In this document: positions 1-9,853 of the stretch, piece after piece
Position numbering within the stretch: position 1 is the first letter of the stretch
Layout of the letters: each line of letters starts with the position of its first letter
Assembly (NCBI GenBank): GCA_910588875.1
Contig: CAJURT010000004.1
Coordinates: forward strand, 1 to 64,000
Source: an uncultured Lachnospiraceae bacterium
GTDB lineage: Bacteria; Bacillota; Clostridia; Lachnospirales; Lachnospiraceae
Length of the DNA: 64,000 nt
Direction of reading: 5' to 3'
The notes under the pieces: model-generated
What the model saw: only the letters and a program-made list of their open reading frames with translations
Databases searched by the model: none
Told to the model about the DNA's origin: nothing
Position numbers and translations under genes: made by a program

Positions 1-95
1 TGGCAGGTTTTCTGTGAATCTCGAAACCGGAAAAAGCAGCAGACCATTTCTGGCCACCTCTCTCCCCTTTTCCTTGGCGTACCTTTCAAAGATGC
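1..95 (-). other. possible gene fragment running off the window
   Basis: One minus-strand frame is open from about position 95 to the window edge and gives a coding-like peptide (about 32 residues, containing FERYAKEKGREVARN and then FPVSRFTENLP). A stop codon lies just upstream in the same frame. No clear ATG with a ribosome binding site is visible, although a GTG after a GGGGAGAG stretch could start it. A PTS IIC gene would be expected downstream of the IIB gene, but this peptide does not look like one. It may be a truncated gene or the start of an unrecognised one. Confidence 0.25.
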
Positions 96-125
96 TTAAC
101 TAACTGACATTGGTTCATGGGTTTT

Positions 126-437
126 TTATTTTCCTGCCGCCAGCTTAAACGCAAACCGCAGCACGCTCATCCCGTTGCACATCCCGTAATCCGCCATAGG
201 AATCACATCCACAGGAACAGCTTTTGCCTCGCATATCTCCTTTGCCTTGGCAAGCTGGTATCCCACCTGGGGTCCTAAAAGAGCCACATCCGCCTCCCCG
301 ATCAGTCTCTCCATGTCAAGGATTGGATAGGCCTTGATATCCACTTCCTTTCCCTTCTCCTTTGCTGCCTCCTCCATCTTCTTTACCAGCAGGCTGGTTG
401 ACATTCCGTTTGCACAAAACAATCTGATTTTTAACAT
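126..437 (-). CDS. PTS sugar transporter subunit IIB (lactose/cellobiose type)
   Basis: Small cytoplasmic phosphocarrier (103 aa) that passes phosphate from IIA to the incoming sugar in a PTS of the lactose/chitobiose/cellobiose family. The N-terminal strand is followed by the CANGMSTS loop, whose cysteine (about residue 8) is the phosphorylation site in this family. Length fits the family (about 100 aa). The ATG at 437 follows AGGAGG by 8 bases; a GTG one codon upstream is less likely. It lies 29 bases downstream of the GH1 phosphoglycosidase, so both probably share one transcript. The IIC and IIA partners are not in the window. Substrate (cellobiose, chitobiose or another beta-glucoside) cannot be told from IIB alone. 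Confidence 0.9.
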   Translation of the reverse strand: MLKIRLFCANGMSTSLLVKKMEEAAKEKGKEVDIKAYPILDMERLIGEADVALLGPQVGYQLAKAKEICEAKAVPVDVIPMADYGMCNGMSVLRFAFKLAAGK

Positions 438-466
438 CACTTCTTCCTCCTTCCTTTACGGCAGCT

Positions 467-1954
<1,488 letters not shown>

Positions 1955-1962
1955 TTATATCC

Positions 1963-1990
1963 ATCATATCATATCCCTTTTGGTTTTCAA
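1963..1990 (-). promoter_or_regulatory. sigma-A-type promoter for the GH1-IIB transcript
   Basis: On the minus strand, TTGAAA (1990-1985) and TATGAT (1968-1963) are separated by 16 bases. It lies 60 bases upstream of the GH1 start, with the palindrome just downstream. Confidence 0.55.
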
Positions 1991-2039
1991 TTGGTTTTCC
2001 TGTTTTTGACACGTAGTAAAGAAAATATCATTTGTTACA

Positions 2040-2070
2040 TAAAAAAAACAGACAGGAAGCCCGTCTGTCA
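2040..2070 (-). terminator. Rho-independent terminator after the first RpiR gene
   Basis: The stem ACAGAC...GTCTGT with a GC-rich centre is followed on the minus strand by eight T residues. It lies 10 bases past the stop of the RpiR gene ending at 2080 and separates it from the GH1-IIB promoter. Confidence 0.85.
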
Positions 2071-2079
2071 TAGGTTTTC

Positions 2080-2823
2080 TTATTCTTTGTATCCCTGCAT
2101 TTCACTTACCAGGGTTTCCAGCAGGTATACCAGGGGAAGCTGCGAGACCAACTCTGTCCGCCCGGTTCGGGAAACCCTGGAAATTTCCGGCATATAACAG
2201 GCAAAATTCACATCCGACATCTGTGCAATCGGACAATGTTCCGTATTTGTAACACTGACCAGGGAGGAACCCGCTTTCTTGTAACCATTGATCAGGGAAA
2301 TCAGTTCCTCACCGCCTCCCTGGGAGGAGAGGATAAGGAGGGCAGGCTTTGCCTCTCCCTCCGGGCAAATACTCCCCCACCCCTCCTCCGCGGGGAACGC
2401 CGCTTTGCCGATGCCGGAAAATAAATATGCCCCATAGCGGATCAGAGGCCTGCTCTCCCGGTTTCCCGAAAGGATGATCTGGCCCGCGGCTTCGCAGATT
2501 TTCGCGGCCTGTGCCATTTTCTCTGCAAACCCTTCGTCTCTTGCCGCGTTTTTCATATACTGTATGGCCGGGTCCGCATCAAAGCTTCCCTTTCGGTCAG
2601 ACCTATCCAGTTCCTGCCTGACCCGGTACTTCAGTTCCGTATACCCGGAACATCCCGCCTTTTCGCAGAAGCGGAGGACCGTTGTGGTGGATACCCCGGC
2701 CCCTCCCGCAATCCGCCGGATATTCATTTCCGGCACCATTTCCAAATGAGATACCACAAAATTGTAAACCCTGAATTCACCAGGATTCATTTTCCTAAGC
2801 TGTTCGTAAGAGAAAACCGGCAT
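2080..2823 (-). CDS. MurR/RpiR family transcriptional regulator (first copy)
   Basis: A 247-aa sugar-phosphate-responsive DNA-binding protein. The N-terminal HTH (about residues 1-75) carries the family signature AGVSTTTVLRFCEKAGCSGYTELK. A C-terminal SIS domain (about 105-235) would sense a phosphosugar; IILSGN and LSSQGGGEEL fit its sugar-phosphate loops. The ATG follows GGGAGGTATCC. It starts 14 bases after the second RpiR gene, so the two are co-transcribed and end at the terminator at 2040-2070. It probably controls the adjacent GH1-PTS genes. The two copies are clearly diverged, so this is not a recent duplication. Confidence 0.88.
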   Translation of the reverse strand: MPVFSYEQLRKMNPGEFRVYNFVVSHLEMVPEMNIRRIAGGAGVSTTTVLRFCEKAGCSGYTELKYRVRQELDRSDRKGSFDADPAIQYMKNAARDEGFAEKMAQAAKICEAAGQIILSGNRESRPLIRYGAYLFSGIGKAAFPAEEGWGSICPEGEAKPALLILSSQGGGEELISLINGYKKAGSSLVSVTNTEHCPIAQMSDVNFACYMPEISRVSRTGRTELVSQLPLVYLLETLVSEMQGYKE

Positions 2824-2837
2824 GGATACCTCCCTTT

Positions 2838-3566
2838 TCAGCTTTCCTCATTGTATAGTCGTTTTGCCAATGTTTCAATAATGTACAGCACCGGGATTTG
2901 CGTGGTCACATTTCTGTCATTGACCATCCGTTCCGTGACATGATAGGAAATGTTGCAGTCCGCCATTTTTGCCAGAACCGAGTTGGCATTGTTGGTGACG
3001 GAAATCAGGGGGCAGCCTCTCTGCTGGAGATGGGAGGCGATATACAGGGTCTGCCTGGTCATGCCGGACTCGGATAAGACGATCATAACCGTGCCCTCGG
3101 AAGGGTTCTGAAGAATCGGCAGCCACGGGTCATCGATAAACAGGCTGAAATACCCCACATTGGAAAAATACCTTGCCCCATATTTTCCCAGTATTCCGGA
3201 GGTGCCAATGCCGATAAACAAAATGCACTTTGACTGGACAAGAATCTTATGGGCCTTGTCCAGGCTTTCCTGAAAGTCCTGGGAGTTGATTCTGGTGAGG
3301 AAGCTTTGCAGTTCGGTTTCTTTGTCGTCCTTTAGCGCCTCCTGCTTCCCCTCAAGGTATTCCTTATACCTGATCTTGAATTCACTGTACCCCTCTGCCC
3401 CGCATTTTCTGCAGAAGCGCAGAACCGTTGCCGTTGACACATGGGCCATGGCGGCTAATTCCTTGATTGTGATCTTATGGAACTGTTTCTTGTGTTTTAC
3501 AATACAGTCGTAAACTGCGAAATCAAGTTCGGTAAACTGTTCCATTACTTCTTTGGTAAACATCAT
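2838..3566 (-). CDS. MurR/RpiR family transcriptional regulator (second copy)
   Basis: A 242-aa paralogue with the same layout: HTH (AHVSTATVLRFCRKCG, about residues 38-60) and SIS domain (LFIGIGTSGILGKYGARYF and VLSESGMTRQT, about 115-180). The start is an ATGATG pair preceded by GGGAGGTGATTC. It is the promoter-proximal gene of the pair. RpiR proteins act as dimers or tetramers, so hetero-oligomers between the two products are possible, though nothing in the sequence proves this. Confidence 0.88.
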   Translation of the reverse strand: MMFTKEVMEQFTELDFAVYDCIVKHKKQFHKITIKELAAMAHVSTATVLRFCRKCGAEGYSEFKIRYKEYLEGKQEALKDDKETELQSFLTRINSQDFQESLDKAHKILVQSKCILFIGIGTSGILGKYGARYFSNVGYFSLFIDDPWLPILQNPSEGTVMIVLSESGMTRQTLYIASHLQQRGCPLISVTNNANSVLAKMADCNISYHVTERMVNDRNVTTQIPVLYIIETLAKRLYNEES

Positions 3567-3636
3567 GAATCACCTCCCTGTACACGTTTCTCACGGTTGC
3601 CGGAAATGAAATGCTCTTGCGAATGTAGCGCCTGAC

Positions 3637-4509
3637 TCACTGCTGCCGGGAATAAAAAACCACCCCGCCCAGAATGACGGCCCCTCCCGCCACCTGGAGT
3701 ACTGCCGGTATTTCCCCGAAAAGCCCGGCGGCGAAAACTGCTGCCACCACCGGCTCACACAGCTTTGAGGCAGACACAAAGGCCGGGGAGAGGAATTTCA
3801 GGCACCAGCTAAAGATACTGTGCCCCAGAATCGTGGAAAAGAAGGCCAGAAGCAGCCCAATCACCACCGCATCCCTCCCATATCCCACCAGGGAGTAACC
3901 CTGGACGGCGGCGAGGATTACCAGGGCGCCGGCAGAAAACAGATACACGATATAGGTGTATGCCGTGGTGGAGAGGGTCGTCCGGACAACCTGTCCGATA
4001 AGCGTATAGCCTGCCACAAATACCGCCGCCAACAGAGCCAGGATATCTCCGTACAAATGCCCGCCTCCCATGCCTGAGTCAGAGCAGGCCACCAGCAGGC
4101 TGCCCCCTAAGGTAACGGCAATCGCCGCCACCTCCTTTGCCGCCAGCCTCCCTTTTAAAAACAGGCAGTACCCCAAGGCCACCCATATGACTTCCGTGCA
4201 TACAATGGTGGTGGAACTGGCCACTGTGGTATGTTTCAGGGATTCAAACCAGGTAAAGAAATGAAGCGCCAGAAAAATCCCGCTGCACCCGCAGAGCGTC
4301 ACCGCTTTCCTGGTCATTCCCCGCAGTTCCCTGCGCCTTTTTTCTGCTCCCCACACCACGGGGGACATGAGAAGCACGGTCCACAAAAGCCGGTAGGAAG
4401 CAGTCACTGCTGCAGGCGCCTCCGAATATCTCACAAAAATCGCTGACAGGGAAATTCCCATAATCCCAAGGACAATCATAATCATTGGGTGCTGTTCCAG
4501 GTATTTCAC
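3637..4509 (-). CDS. EamA/DMT family transporter
   Basis: A 290-aa membrane protein with about ten hydrophobic helices in two homologous EamA halves (about residues 10-140 and 150-288). RYSEAPAAVTASYRLLWTVLL in the first half and SPAFVSASKLCEPVVAA in the second are the typical conserved helix regions. DMT proteins of this kind usually export amino acids or other metabolites. The start is GTG preceded by AGGAGGACCATT. It lies downstream of dsdA but 235 bases away and behind a hairpin, so it may have its own transcript. Substrate is unknown. Confidence 0.85.
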   Translation of the reverse strand: MKYLEQHPMIMIVLGIMGISLSAIFVRYSEAPAAVTASYRLLWTVLLMSPVVWGAEKRRRELRGMTRKAVTLCGCSGIFLALHFFTWFESLKHTTVASSTTIVCTEVIWVALGYCLFLKGRLAAKEVAAIAVTLGGSLLVACSDSGMGGGHLYGDILALLAAVFVAGYTLIGQVVRTTLSTTAYTYIVYLFSAGALVILAAVQGYSLVGYGRDAVVIGLLLAFFSTILGHSIFSWCLKFLSPAFVSASKLCEPVVAAVFAAGLFGEIPAVLQVAGGAVILGGVVFYSRQQ

Positions 4510-4696
4510 AATGGTCCTCCTGATTCCGGAGAATTCTCCTGCGGCAAAGCATTATGTGTGGACTGGCTGGATGTTGGATGCAGGGGAAAACTCTCAAAAC
4601 CTTTTTTCTTATCTTAACATAATTGACAGGAATAATCCATGTATTTTCTTTTATTGAGCCCTTTTCCAACGATAAAATGCCGAACCGCCATAATAA

Positions 4697-4723
4697 GAGC
4701 AGGGCGGCAAAACCGTCCTGCTC
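4697..4723 (-). terminator. hairpin terminator after dsdA
   Basis: A GC-rich inverted repeat (GAGCAGG ... CCTGCTC with an inner CGG/CCG) lies 22 bases past the dsdA stop on the minus strand. The following tract is only moderately T-rich, so termination may be partial. Confidence 0.55.
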
Positions 4724-4744
4724 CGTTAAAATAACATGGCCGCT

Positions 4745-6064
4745 TTATAGTCCCATCTTCAGATAAGCCTTCCTGGTCTCCTCCGGCACCATGTTCCCGC
4801 CAGTGGCCCACGCAATATGGGTTGCATTCTTCATCTTATGGGAGAGCCCCATCTTATCAATATATCTTTTCATCCCCTCCGGGCGGATCAGGGCCCCAAA
4901 AGAAGCACAGGAACTGGGCTCAATAAAAATATCCTCCTTATCCAGCAATCCCCGCATCAGATCATACAGCTTCCTGTCCTCGATAGTGGCAATGCCGGAA
5001 AGCATAGGCTCCACCACCCTCCCCACAAAGGCCGAGGGACGTCCCACCGCCAGGCCGTCCGCATCCGTATGCCCGTCAATGCCAAAATCCTTCACGCTGA
5101 CCTGGTCCTGCAGTCCGGTGGCCATCCCCAAAAGCATACAGCAGGCATGGACAGGCTCCGTGAAAAAGCAGTGCACATGATCCCCGTAAATCTGCTTGAT
5201 GCCATAGGTCACGCCCCCCGGCGCCCCGCCGATTCCACAGGGAATATAGACAAACAGAGGATGTTCTTCGTCCACCAAAATATTCTGCTGCTCCAGCTGA
5301 GCCTTAAGCCTCTCCCCCGCCACGCTGTAGCCCAAAAACAGATTCCGGGAATTCTCATCATCCACAAAATAACTCATCGGATCCCCATCCGAATTCTTCC
5401 GTCCCTGCTCCACGGCAGCACAATAATCATCCGCATACTCGATCACCTCCACCCCCCGGCTCCGAAGCAAATCCTTCTTCCACTGCTTGGCATCCGCAGA
5501 CATGTGGACAATCACACGAAACCCCAGCTTTGCACTCATAATGCCAATGCTCATGCCCAGGTTCCCGGTACTTCCCACCTGCACCGTATGCTTTCCGAAA
5601 AATTCCAAAAACCGGTCCTCGGCCAAAATCCGGTAATTGTCTGTCTCCTTTAGCATCCCCGCCTCCAGGGCCAGATCCTCCGCATGCTTTAAAACCTCAT
5701 AGATTCCCCCCCTGGCCTTCACCGAACCGGATATAGGCAGGTGGCTGTCCATTTTAAGCATCAACCGCCCCTCAATCCCCGAAGAATAATTCGTATTCAG
5801 AAAATCCTTCATTCCGGAAATCTCCCGCAGTTCCGACTCAATGATCCCCCCCGTCTCCTTAAGTTCCGGAAACACCTCCTCCAGATAAGGGGCAAAACGC
5901 TCCAGCCTTCTCCCCGCATCCTCAATCTGCTCTGGCCAAACCAGCGTCACATTCTGCTCCGCCTCAGGAACCATCTTCCCATTCAGCCAAAAAGTCTCCC
6001 TAAGCCCAGCCGCGTCCCCCACCTCCGGAATACTGTCCACATATTTCTGCAATGCACTGTTCAT
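4745..6064 (-). CDS. dsdA: D-serine ammonia-lyase
   Basis: PLP enzyme (439 aa, normal length) converting D-serine to pyruvate and ammonia. PLP is expected on Lys116 in SGSVKARGG, and the N-terminal SGIEGRLMLKMDSHLPISGS region is diagnostic of DsdA as opposed to other fold-type II dehydratases. The phosphate-binding glycine loop appears as PCGIGGAPGG. The start follows AGAGGAGAAC. It sits 55 bases downstream of the AgcS symporter, so uptake and breakdown of D-serine were probably one operon. The coding sequence shows no damage, although the transporter ahead of it does. Confidence 0.95.
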   Translation of the reverse strand: MNSALQKYVDSIPEVGDAAGLRETFWLNGKMVPEAEQNVTLVWPEQIEDAGRRLERFAPYLEEVFPELKETGGIIESELREISGMKDFLNTNYSSGIEGRLMLKMDSHLPISGSVKARGGIYEVLKHAEDLALEAGMLKETDNYRILAEDRFLEFFGKHTVQVGSTGNLGMSIGIMSAKLGFRVIVHMSADAKQWKKDLLRSRGVEVIEYADDYCAAVEQGRKNSDGDPMSYFVDDENSRNLFLGYSVAGERLKAQLEQQNILVDEEHPLFVYIPCGIGGAPGGVTYGIKQIYGDHVHCFFTEPVHACCMLLGMATGLQDQVSVKDFGIDGHTDADGLAVGRPSAFVGRVVEPMLSGIATIEDRKLYDLMRGLLDKEDIFIEPSSCASFGALIRPEGMKRYIDKMGLSHKMKNATHIAWATGGNMVPEETRKAYLKMGL

Positions 6065-6133
6065 TTTTTTGTTCTCCTCTTCTCATCTCAAAATATCCGC
6101 CAGATTTGCCACAATCTGTTTAATATAAAAATC

Positions 6134-7403
6134 CTATCTCTCCAAATACCCATTTCCCGGATCCATAAACTCCCTCATCAATTTCCGCACCTGGGGCGCC
6201 AGACAAACAAGGGCCGCAATATTCGGCAGAATCAAAAGCCCCAGGGCACAGTCCTGGCTTTTTTAAGTATGTCAGGCTGACATGCCCAAAATACCACTGG
6301 CTCATCAGGGAGGTGGAGGCAAACAAAATCAGGCTGATATAAATAATATACTGCATCCCCGGAAGTACACTCTCAAATGCCGCCGCTGCCAGGGTGGAGG
6401 CATTTTCGTGAAACCCGTTGGCCCCGGTGATCAGAACCGTAAATCCGGTGGTGCTGCTGATCAGCATGGTGTCAATAAACACCTCAATCACACCGTACAT
6501 CCCCTGGCGGGCCGGATGATCCACCTCAGCCGAGGAGTGGAGCACCGCAGCCGAGCCTTCCCCCGCTTCATTGGAGTACAGCCCCCGGGCCACCCCAAAG
6601 CGCATGGCCTCCCGGATGGTGATTCCCGCCAAAGCCCCTGTCCCTGCCTGAAGGGAAAATGCCGCCCTCACAATGGAAGCCAGCATAGCCGGCACCCTTG
6701 AGGCATTGAGAATCAAAATCACCAGGCCGCCAATCACATAGATTCCTGCCATAACCGGAACCACCCTCTGGGCCACCTGCACCAGACGCTTAAACCCGCC
6801 CCGGATAATCAGGCTCATCACCACTGCCAGCACCAGCCCGGTCACGAGAAAGGGAGCCCGAAAGGCCTCATGGCTCACATTGGCAATCGTGTTGGACTGA
6901 ATCAGGGTACCGCCTGCATTCTGGATAAAGAGGAGCACTGCCACAAAAATCCCTGCCCATTTCCAGTGCATCCCATATTCTATGTAATACATGGGGCCTC
7001 CGGCAATCTCCCCCTTCTCATCCTGGCTGTGGTACTTCACCCCCATGACGATCTCCCCGAACTTGGTGGCCATCCCCAAAAATGCTGCCGCCCACATCCA
7101 GAACAGGGCGCCGGGGCCTCCTGACAGGATCGCTGTGGAAACCCCTACGATATTCCCGCTGCCCACACAGCTTGCCACTGCCGCACAGAGAGCCTGGTAG
7201 GAAGAACATTTCCTCTCATCCTTTACCTCATTCTTCTTTTTGGAAAAGGAGAATACCCCTTTCCGGAGAAGACGCACACACTGCAGCTGGACGCAGCCGG
7301 TCATCACCGTGTAAAGCATCCCCAGCCCTAAAAGAGCAACCAAAAGCCAGTCTCCCCAGAGAAAATTTGCCAGCCCTTCAAATAGCTGTTCTGTCTTTTC
7401 CAT
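6134..7403 (-). pseudogene. AgcS-type sodium:alanine/glycine symporter, internally deleted and frameshifted
   Basis: The first about 375 residues are a normal alanine/glycine:cation symporter, with signatures including CVGSGNIVGVSTAI, ATKFGEIVMGVKY, GGPMYYIE and SNEAGEGSAAVLH. After YFGHVSLTYLKK (about 6265-6280) the frame runs into an unrelated tail, ending at 6120. The expected family C-terminus is present in another frame just downstream: QDCALGLLILPNIAALVCL, and onward to a stop at 6134-6136. About 25-30 residues that normally lie between these two parts are missing, so a deletion not divisible by three has removed a late membrane helix and shifted the frame. It probably no longer transports. 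It lies between a phosphodiesterase and dsdA, suggesting it once took up D-serine. Confidence 0.8.
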
Positions 7404-7428
7404 ATAATTTGCCTCATCCCGTGACGGT

Positions 7429-8763
7429 TCAGACCGATCCGTTCAGGACATCCCTGCCCTCTGCATCCGGCAGTTCCACCTTCATAATCCCTGCCAGGGT
7501 GGGAGCCACATCAATCAGACGGACATTTTCCCTATTCCCAGGGGCAATCCCCTTTCCTGTCAGCATAAAGGAGGCCCGCATCTCCGGAAATTCCTCGCTG
7601 TATCCGTGCTGGGCCTTCTGGGTCAGCCGGGTGCGGCAGTATTCTCCCTCCACATCATCCCTAAATTCATAGCCCTTTTTGGAAACCAGCACATAAGCCG
7701 CCTCCGGAAATCCCCCTCTGGCCTTTGCCTCTTCCCTGTCCAGGATCTCTAAGATTCCGCTTTCCGGATCCCCTGCCAGAGCGTCCAGAATCTCCTTTAA
7801 GAGAACGGCCGATTCCTGATCGCCGGGGTCTGCCAGACGCACCTCCGCCGTGCCCCCGGCCCGCTGGCTGAATGCCTTCCAGCTTACCACCTTCCCCGCC
7901 TCATCCGTCTCGATCAGCCCCGCCTTTTTCAGAAGAATGTTGGGAGAAATGTTGTGGGTGTTGTCCAGGGTTCCGTGATCCGATACCACACAGACCACCA
8001 GATCCCCGCCGGTAATCCTCTCTGCCTCTCCGATCAGTTCCCCCAGTATCCGGTCAATCTTTTCCAGGCTGAGAGCCGCTTCTCTGCTGTAAACCCCATT
8101 CTGGTGGGCGCTCTCGTCAAAACTGGCAAAATAGGCGGAAAGGAAGAAGGGCTTCTCCTCGACCTGAGGCGCCAGCTTATTCCTTAACATCCACAGGGCT
8201 GCCTTCCCTCTCTGGGCATCCCCCTCATCCGAAAGGTCTAATCCTCCCGCATAGGTGCCGATCTCCCTTTCCATCTCGGCAATCAGGCCCTGGGGCTTTG
8301 CCACTGCATCGATAAAACGGCTGTCAAGCCCTGAGCCGTCCCACCAGAACTCCGGGGCGATATAATCCCCCTTTGCCCCTACGGACGTGGGAAAAGCCAC
8401 GCTGGCGGAGCAATATCCCCCCTCTTTTGCCGCCTCCCACAGAGTCTTTACCTTATCATTCACAAACCAATACCAGGCTCCGTTGTGCTCTCCTGTAGGA
8501 TCAAAAATCCCGTTATTCACAGTCCCGTGGGTTGCCGGATTCGTCCCGGTAATCATGCTCTGATGGCAGGGATAGGTAAAGGTGGGAAACACGCTCTTGC
8601 TCCCCTCCCTGGCCGTCAGGCCGTTCTCCACAAAATACCGGGTGATGGTGGGAAGCTTGATTCCCAGACGCTCCTGCTCAAAAACAAACTCCGGCTTCAA
8701 TGCATCTACGGAAACCAGCAATACGCTTGGCCGCCTGCTCTCTTGATTCTTCAACTCTGCCAT
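7429..8763 (-). CDS. type I phosphodiesterase / nucleotide pyrophosphatase family enzyme
   Basis: A 444-aa member of the alkaline phosphatase superfamily, ENPP-like branch. The nucleophile is the threonine in SVFPTFTYPCHQS, after the metal-binding aspartate in LLVSVDALKPEF. The other metal ligands fit DESAHQNG and SDHGTLDNTHN, and a final histidine is in KAQHGYSEEFPEMRA. No signal peptide is seen, so it acts in the cytoplasm. An ATG 18 codons upstream overlaps the DeoR gene; the ATG at 8763 follows AGAGGGGG and suits the family start. It sits between a DeoR regulator and an amino-acid symporter with dsdA. The phosphodiester or phosphomonoester substrate is unknown. Confidence 0.85.
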   Translation of the reverse strand: MAELKNQESRRPSVLLVSVDALKPEFVFEQERLGIKLPTITRYFVENGLTAREGSKSVFPTFTYPCHQSMITGTNPATHGTVNNGIFDPTGEHNGAWYWFVNDKVKTLWEAAKEGGYCSASVAFPTSVGAKGDYIAPEFWWDGSGLDSRFIDAVAKPQGLIAEMEREIGTYAGGLDLSDEGDAQRGKAALWMLRNKLAPQVEEKPFFLSAYFASFDESAHQNGVYSREAALSLEKIDRILGELIGEAERITGGDLVVCVVSDHGTLDNTHNISPNILLKKAGLIETDEAGKVVSWKAFSQRAGGTAEVRLADPGDQESAVLLKEILDALAGDPESGILEILDREEAKARGGFPEAAYVLVSKKGYEFRDDVEGEYCRTRLTQKAQHGYSEEFPEMRASFMLTGKGIAPGNRENVRLIDVAPTLAGIMKVELPDAEGRDVLNGSV

Positions 8764-8797
8764 GATACTATCCCCCTCTAGGTTTTTTGAAATTTTC

Positions 8798-9586
8798 TTA
8801 TGATATTTCCCGCGCAACAGCTACCTTTACCCCTGCACGTTCAAATGCGCTCACCTGCCCGGCCGAAACCCCGGAATCTGTGATAATCATGGAGATCTCC
8901 TCCAGCCCGCACATTTTTACCAGGGAATTATTCCCCAGTTTGGAACTGTCTGCCAGCACGATTGTCCGGTCCGCCGCCTCCATCATCTTATTCTGCACTG
9001 AGATCTCATCCATCCGCTGATAGGTGATCCCACGTTCCACCGAGATTCCGCAGGTGGTAAGGAAAAAGATGTCCACATTAATCTTTGAAAAAATAAGGGT
9101 CGCAACATCAGATACAAATGCCTCCTCATCCGCCCGGTAAACCCCTCCTGTCAGAACCAGGGTAATCCCCTCCGCCCCCGCCAGTTCCTGGGCCACGGCA
9201 AAGGAGTTGGTAACCACGGTCAGGGAACGGAATCTGGTTTTCACCGCCCTGGCAAGGGACAGAGATGTGGTGCCGGAATCCAGGGCAATGGCCTGTCCTT
9301 CACGGATATAATTCACCGCCTCCAAAGCAATCGTTTCCTTATCACGAATATGCTCGTCCCGCCTCTGGCTAAAGGAGGTGTAAGTGGTATTTTTGCCCTG
9401 GGGCGCTTCTAACTTCATTGCTCCCCCCCGGATCCTTCTCAGCATCCCCTTTGCCTCCATGGTTTCCAAATCTCTTCTGACTGTTTCCCTGGAGGTCTGC
9501 AAGGCATCGCACAAGGCAATGGTCCTCACGCTGCCCTCCCGTTCCAGTAAATTATAAATCTCCTCATATCTCTGCTCTGATAACAT
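8798..9586 (-). CDS. DeoR family transcriptional regulator
   Basis: A 262-aa regulator. The N-terminal winged helix (residues 1-57) shows the DeoR signature RTIALCDALQTSRETVRRDLETM. A C-terminal phosphosugar-sensing domain (about 75-255) includes ALDSGTTSLSLARAV and VTNSFAVAQEL. The ATG at 9586 starts exactly at the family N-terminus (MLSEQRYEEI) with AGAAGGGA ahead; longer starts add unconserved residues. It is the first gene of the minus-strand unit with the phosphodiesterase, AgcS and dsdA, and is divergent from the MFS gene. Repeated TTGCAA-containing motifs in the shared upstream region are its likely binding sites. Confidence 0.92.
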   Translation of the reverse strand: MLSEQRYEEIYNLLEREGSVRTIALCDALQTSRETVRRDLETMEAKGMLRRIRGGAMKLEAPQGKNTTYTSFSQRRDEHIRDKETIALEAVNYIREGQAIALDSGTTSLSLARAVKTRFRSLTVVTNSFAVAQELAGAEGITLVLTGGVYRADEEAFVSDVATLIFSKINVDIFFLTTCGISVERGITYQRMDEISVQNKMMEAADRTIVLADSSKLGNNSLVKMCGLEEISMIITDSGVSAGQVSAFERAGVKVAVAREIS

Positions 9587-9630
9587 TCTGCTTATTCCCT
9601 TCTGATTGTCAAATCCATTTTCTGATTTTG

Positions 9631-9659
9631 ATACTACCACATTTTTGCACAAATTGCAA
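9631..9659 (-). promoter_or_regulatory. promoter of the deoR-type operon
   Basis: On the minus strand, TTGCAA (9659-9654) and TAGTAT (9636-9631) lie 17 bases apart, 45 bases upstream of the regulator start. The -35 box is itself one of the repeated TTGCAA motifs, so autoregulation is likely. Confidence 0.6.
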
Positions 9660-9679
9660 CACATATTTTTGTGAATTAC

Positions 9680-9797
9680 ACACATTTGCAATTCTTTCCT
9701 TAATTATGTCTCGAATATCCCCCTTTCTTTTCCTCGTTTTAACAACTTTTTGCAACTTTTTACACATTTTCACTTGACATTACACATTATTGCAATT
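9680..9797. promoter_or_regulatory. repeated ACACATT-TTGCAATT operator-like motifs
   Basis: ACACATTTGCAATT at 9680-9693 recurs as ACACATTATTGCAATT at 9782-9797. Further TGCAA and TTACACATTTT pieces lie at about 9751-9770 and TTGCAA at 9654. The second copy overlaps the spacer and the first bases of the -10 box of the MFS promoter. Such direct repeats in a divergent region next to a DeoR gene are typical operators; binding itself is inferred. Confidence 0.5.
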
Positions 9798-9802
9798 ATA
9801 CT
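9774..9802 (+). promoter_or_regulatory. strong sigma-A promoter of the MFS gene
   Basis: Consensus TTGACA (9774-9779), 17-base spacer, TATACT (9797-9802), 51 bases upstream of the start codon. Confidence 0.85.
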
Positions 9803-9853
9803 AGGAACTGTCAAATCCGTTTCACAAAATCTGAAAAAGCGAGGTAGGCTACT

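Noticed and set aside
4817..5653. 278-codon plus-strand open frame opposite dsdA
   Set aside because: Histidine/proline-rich antisense product of a GC-rich gene; no start signal.
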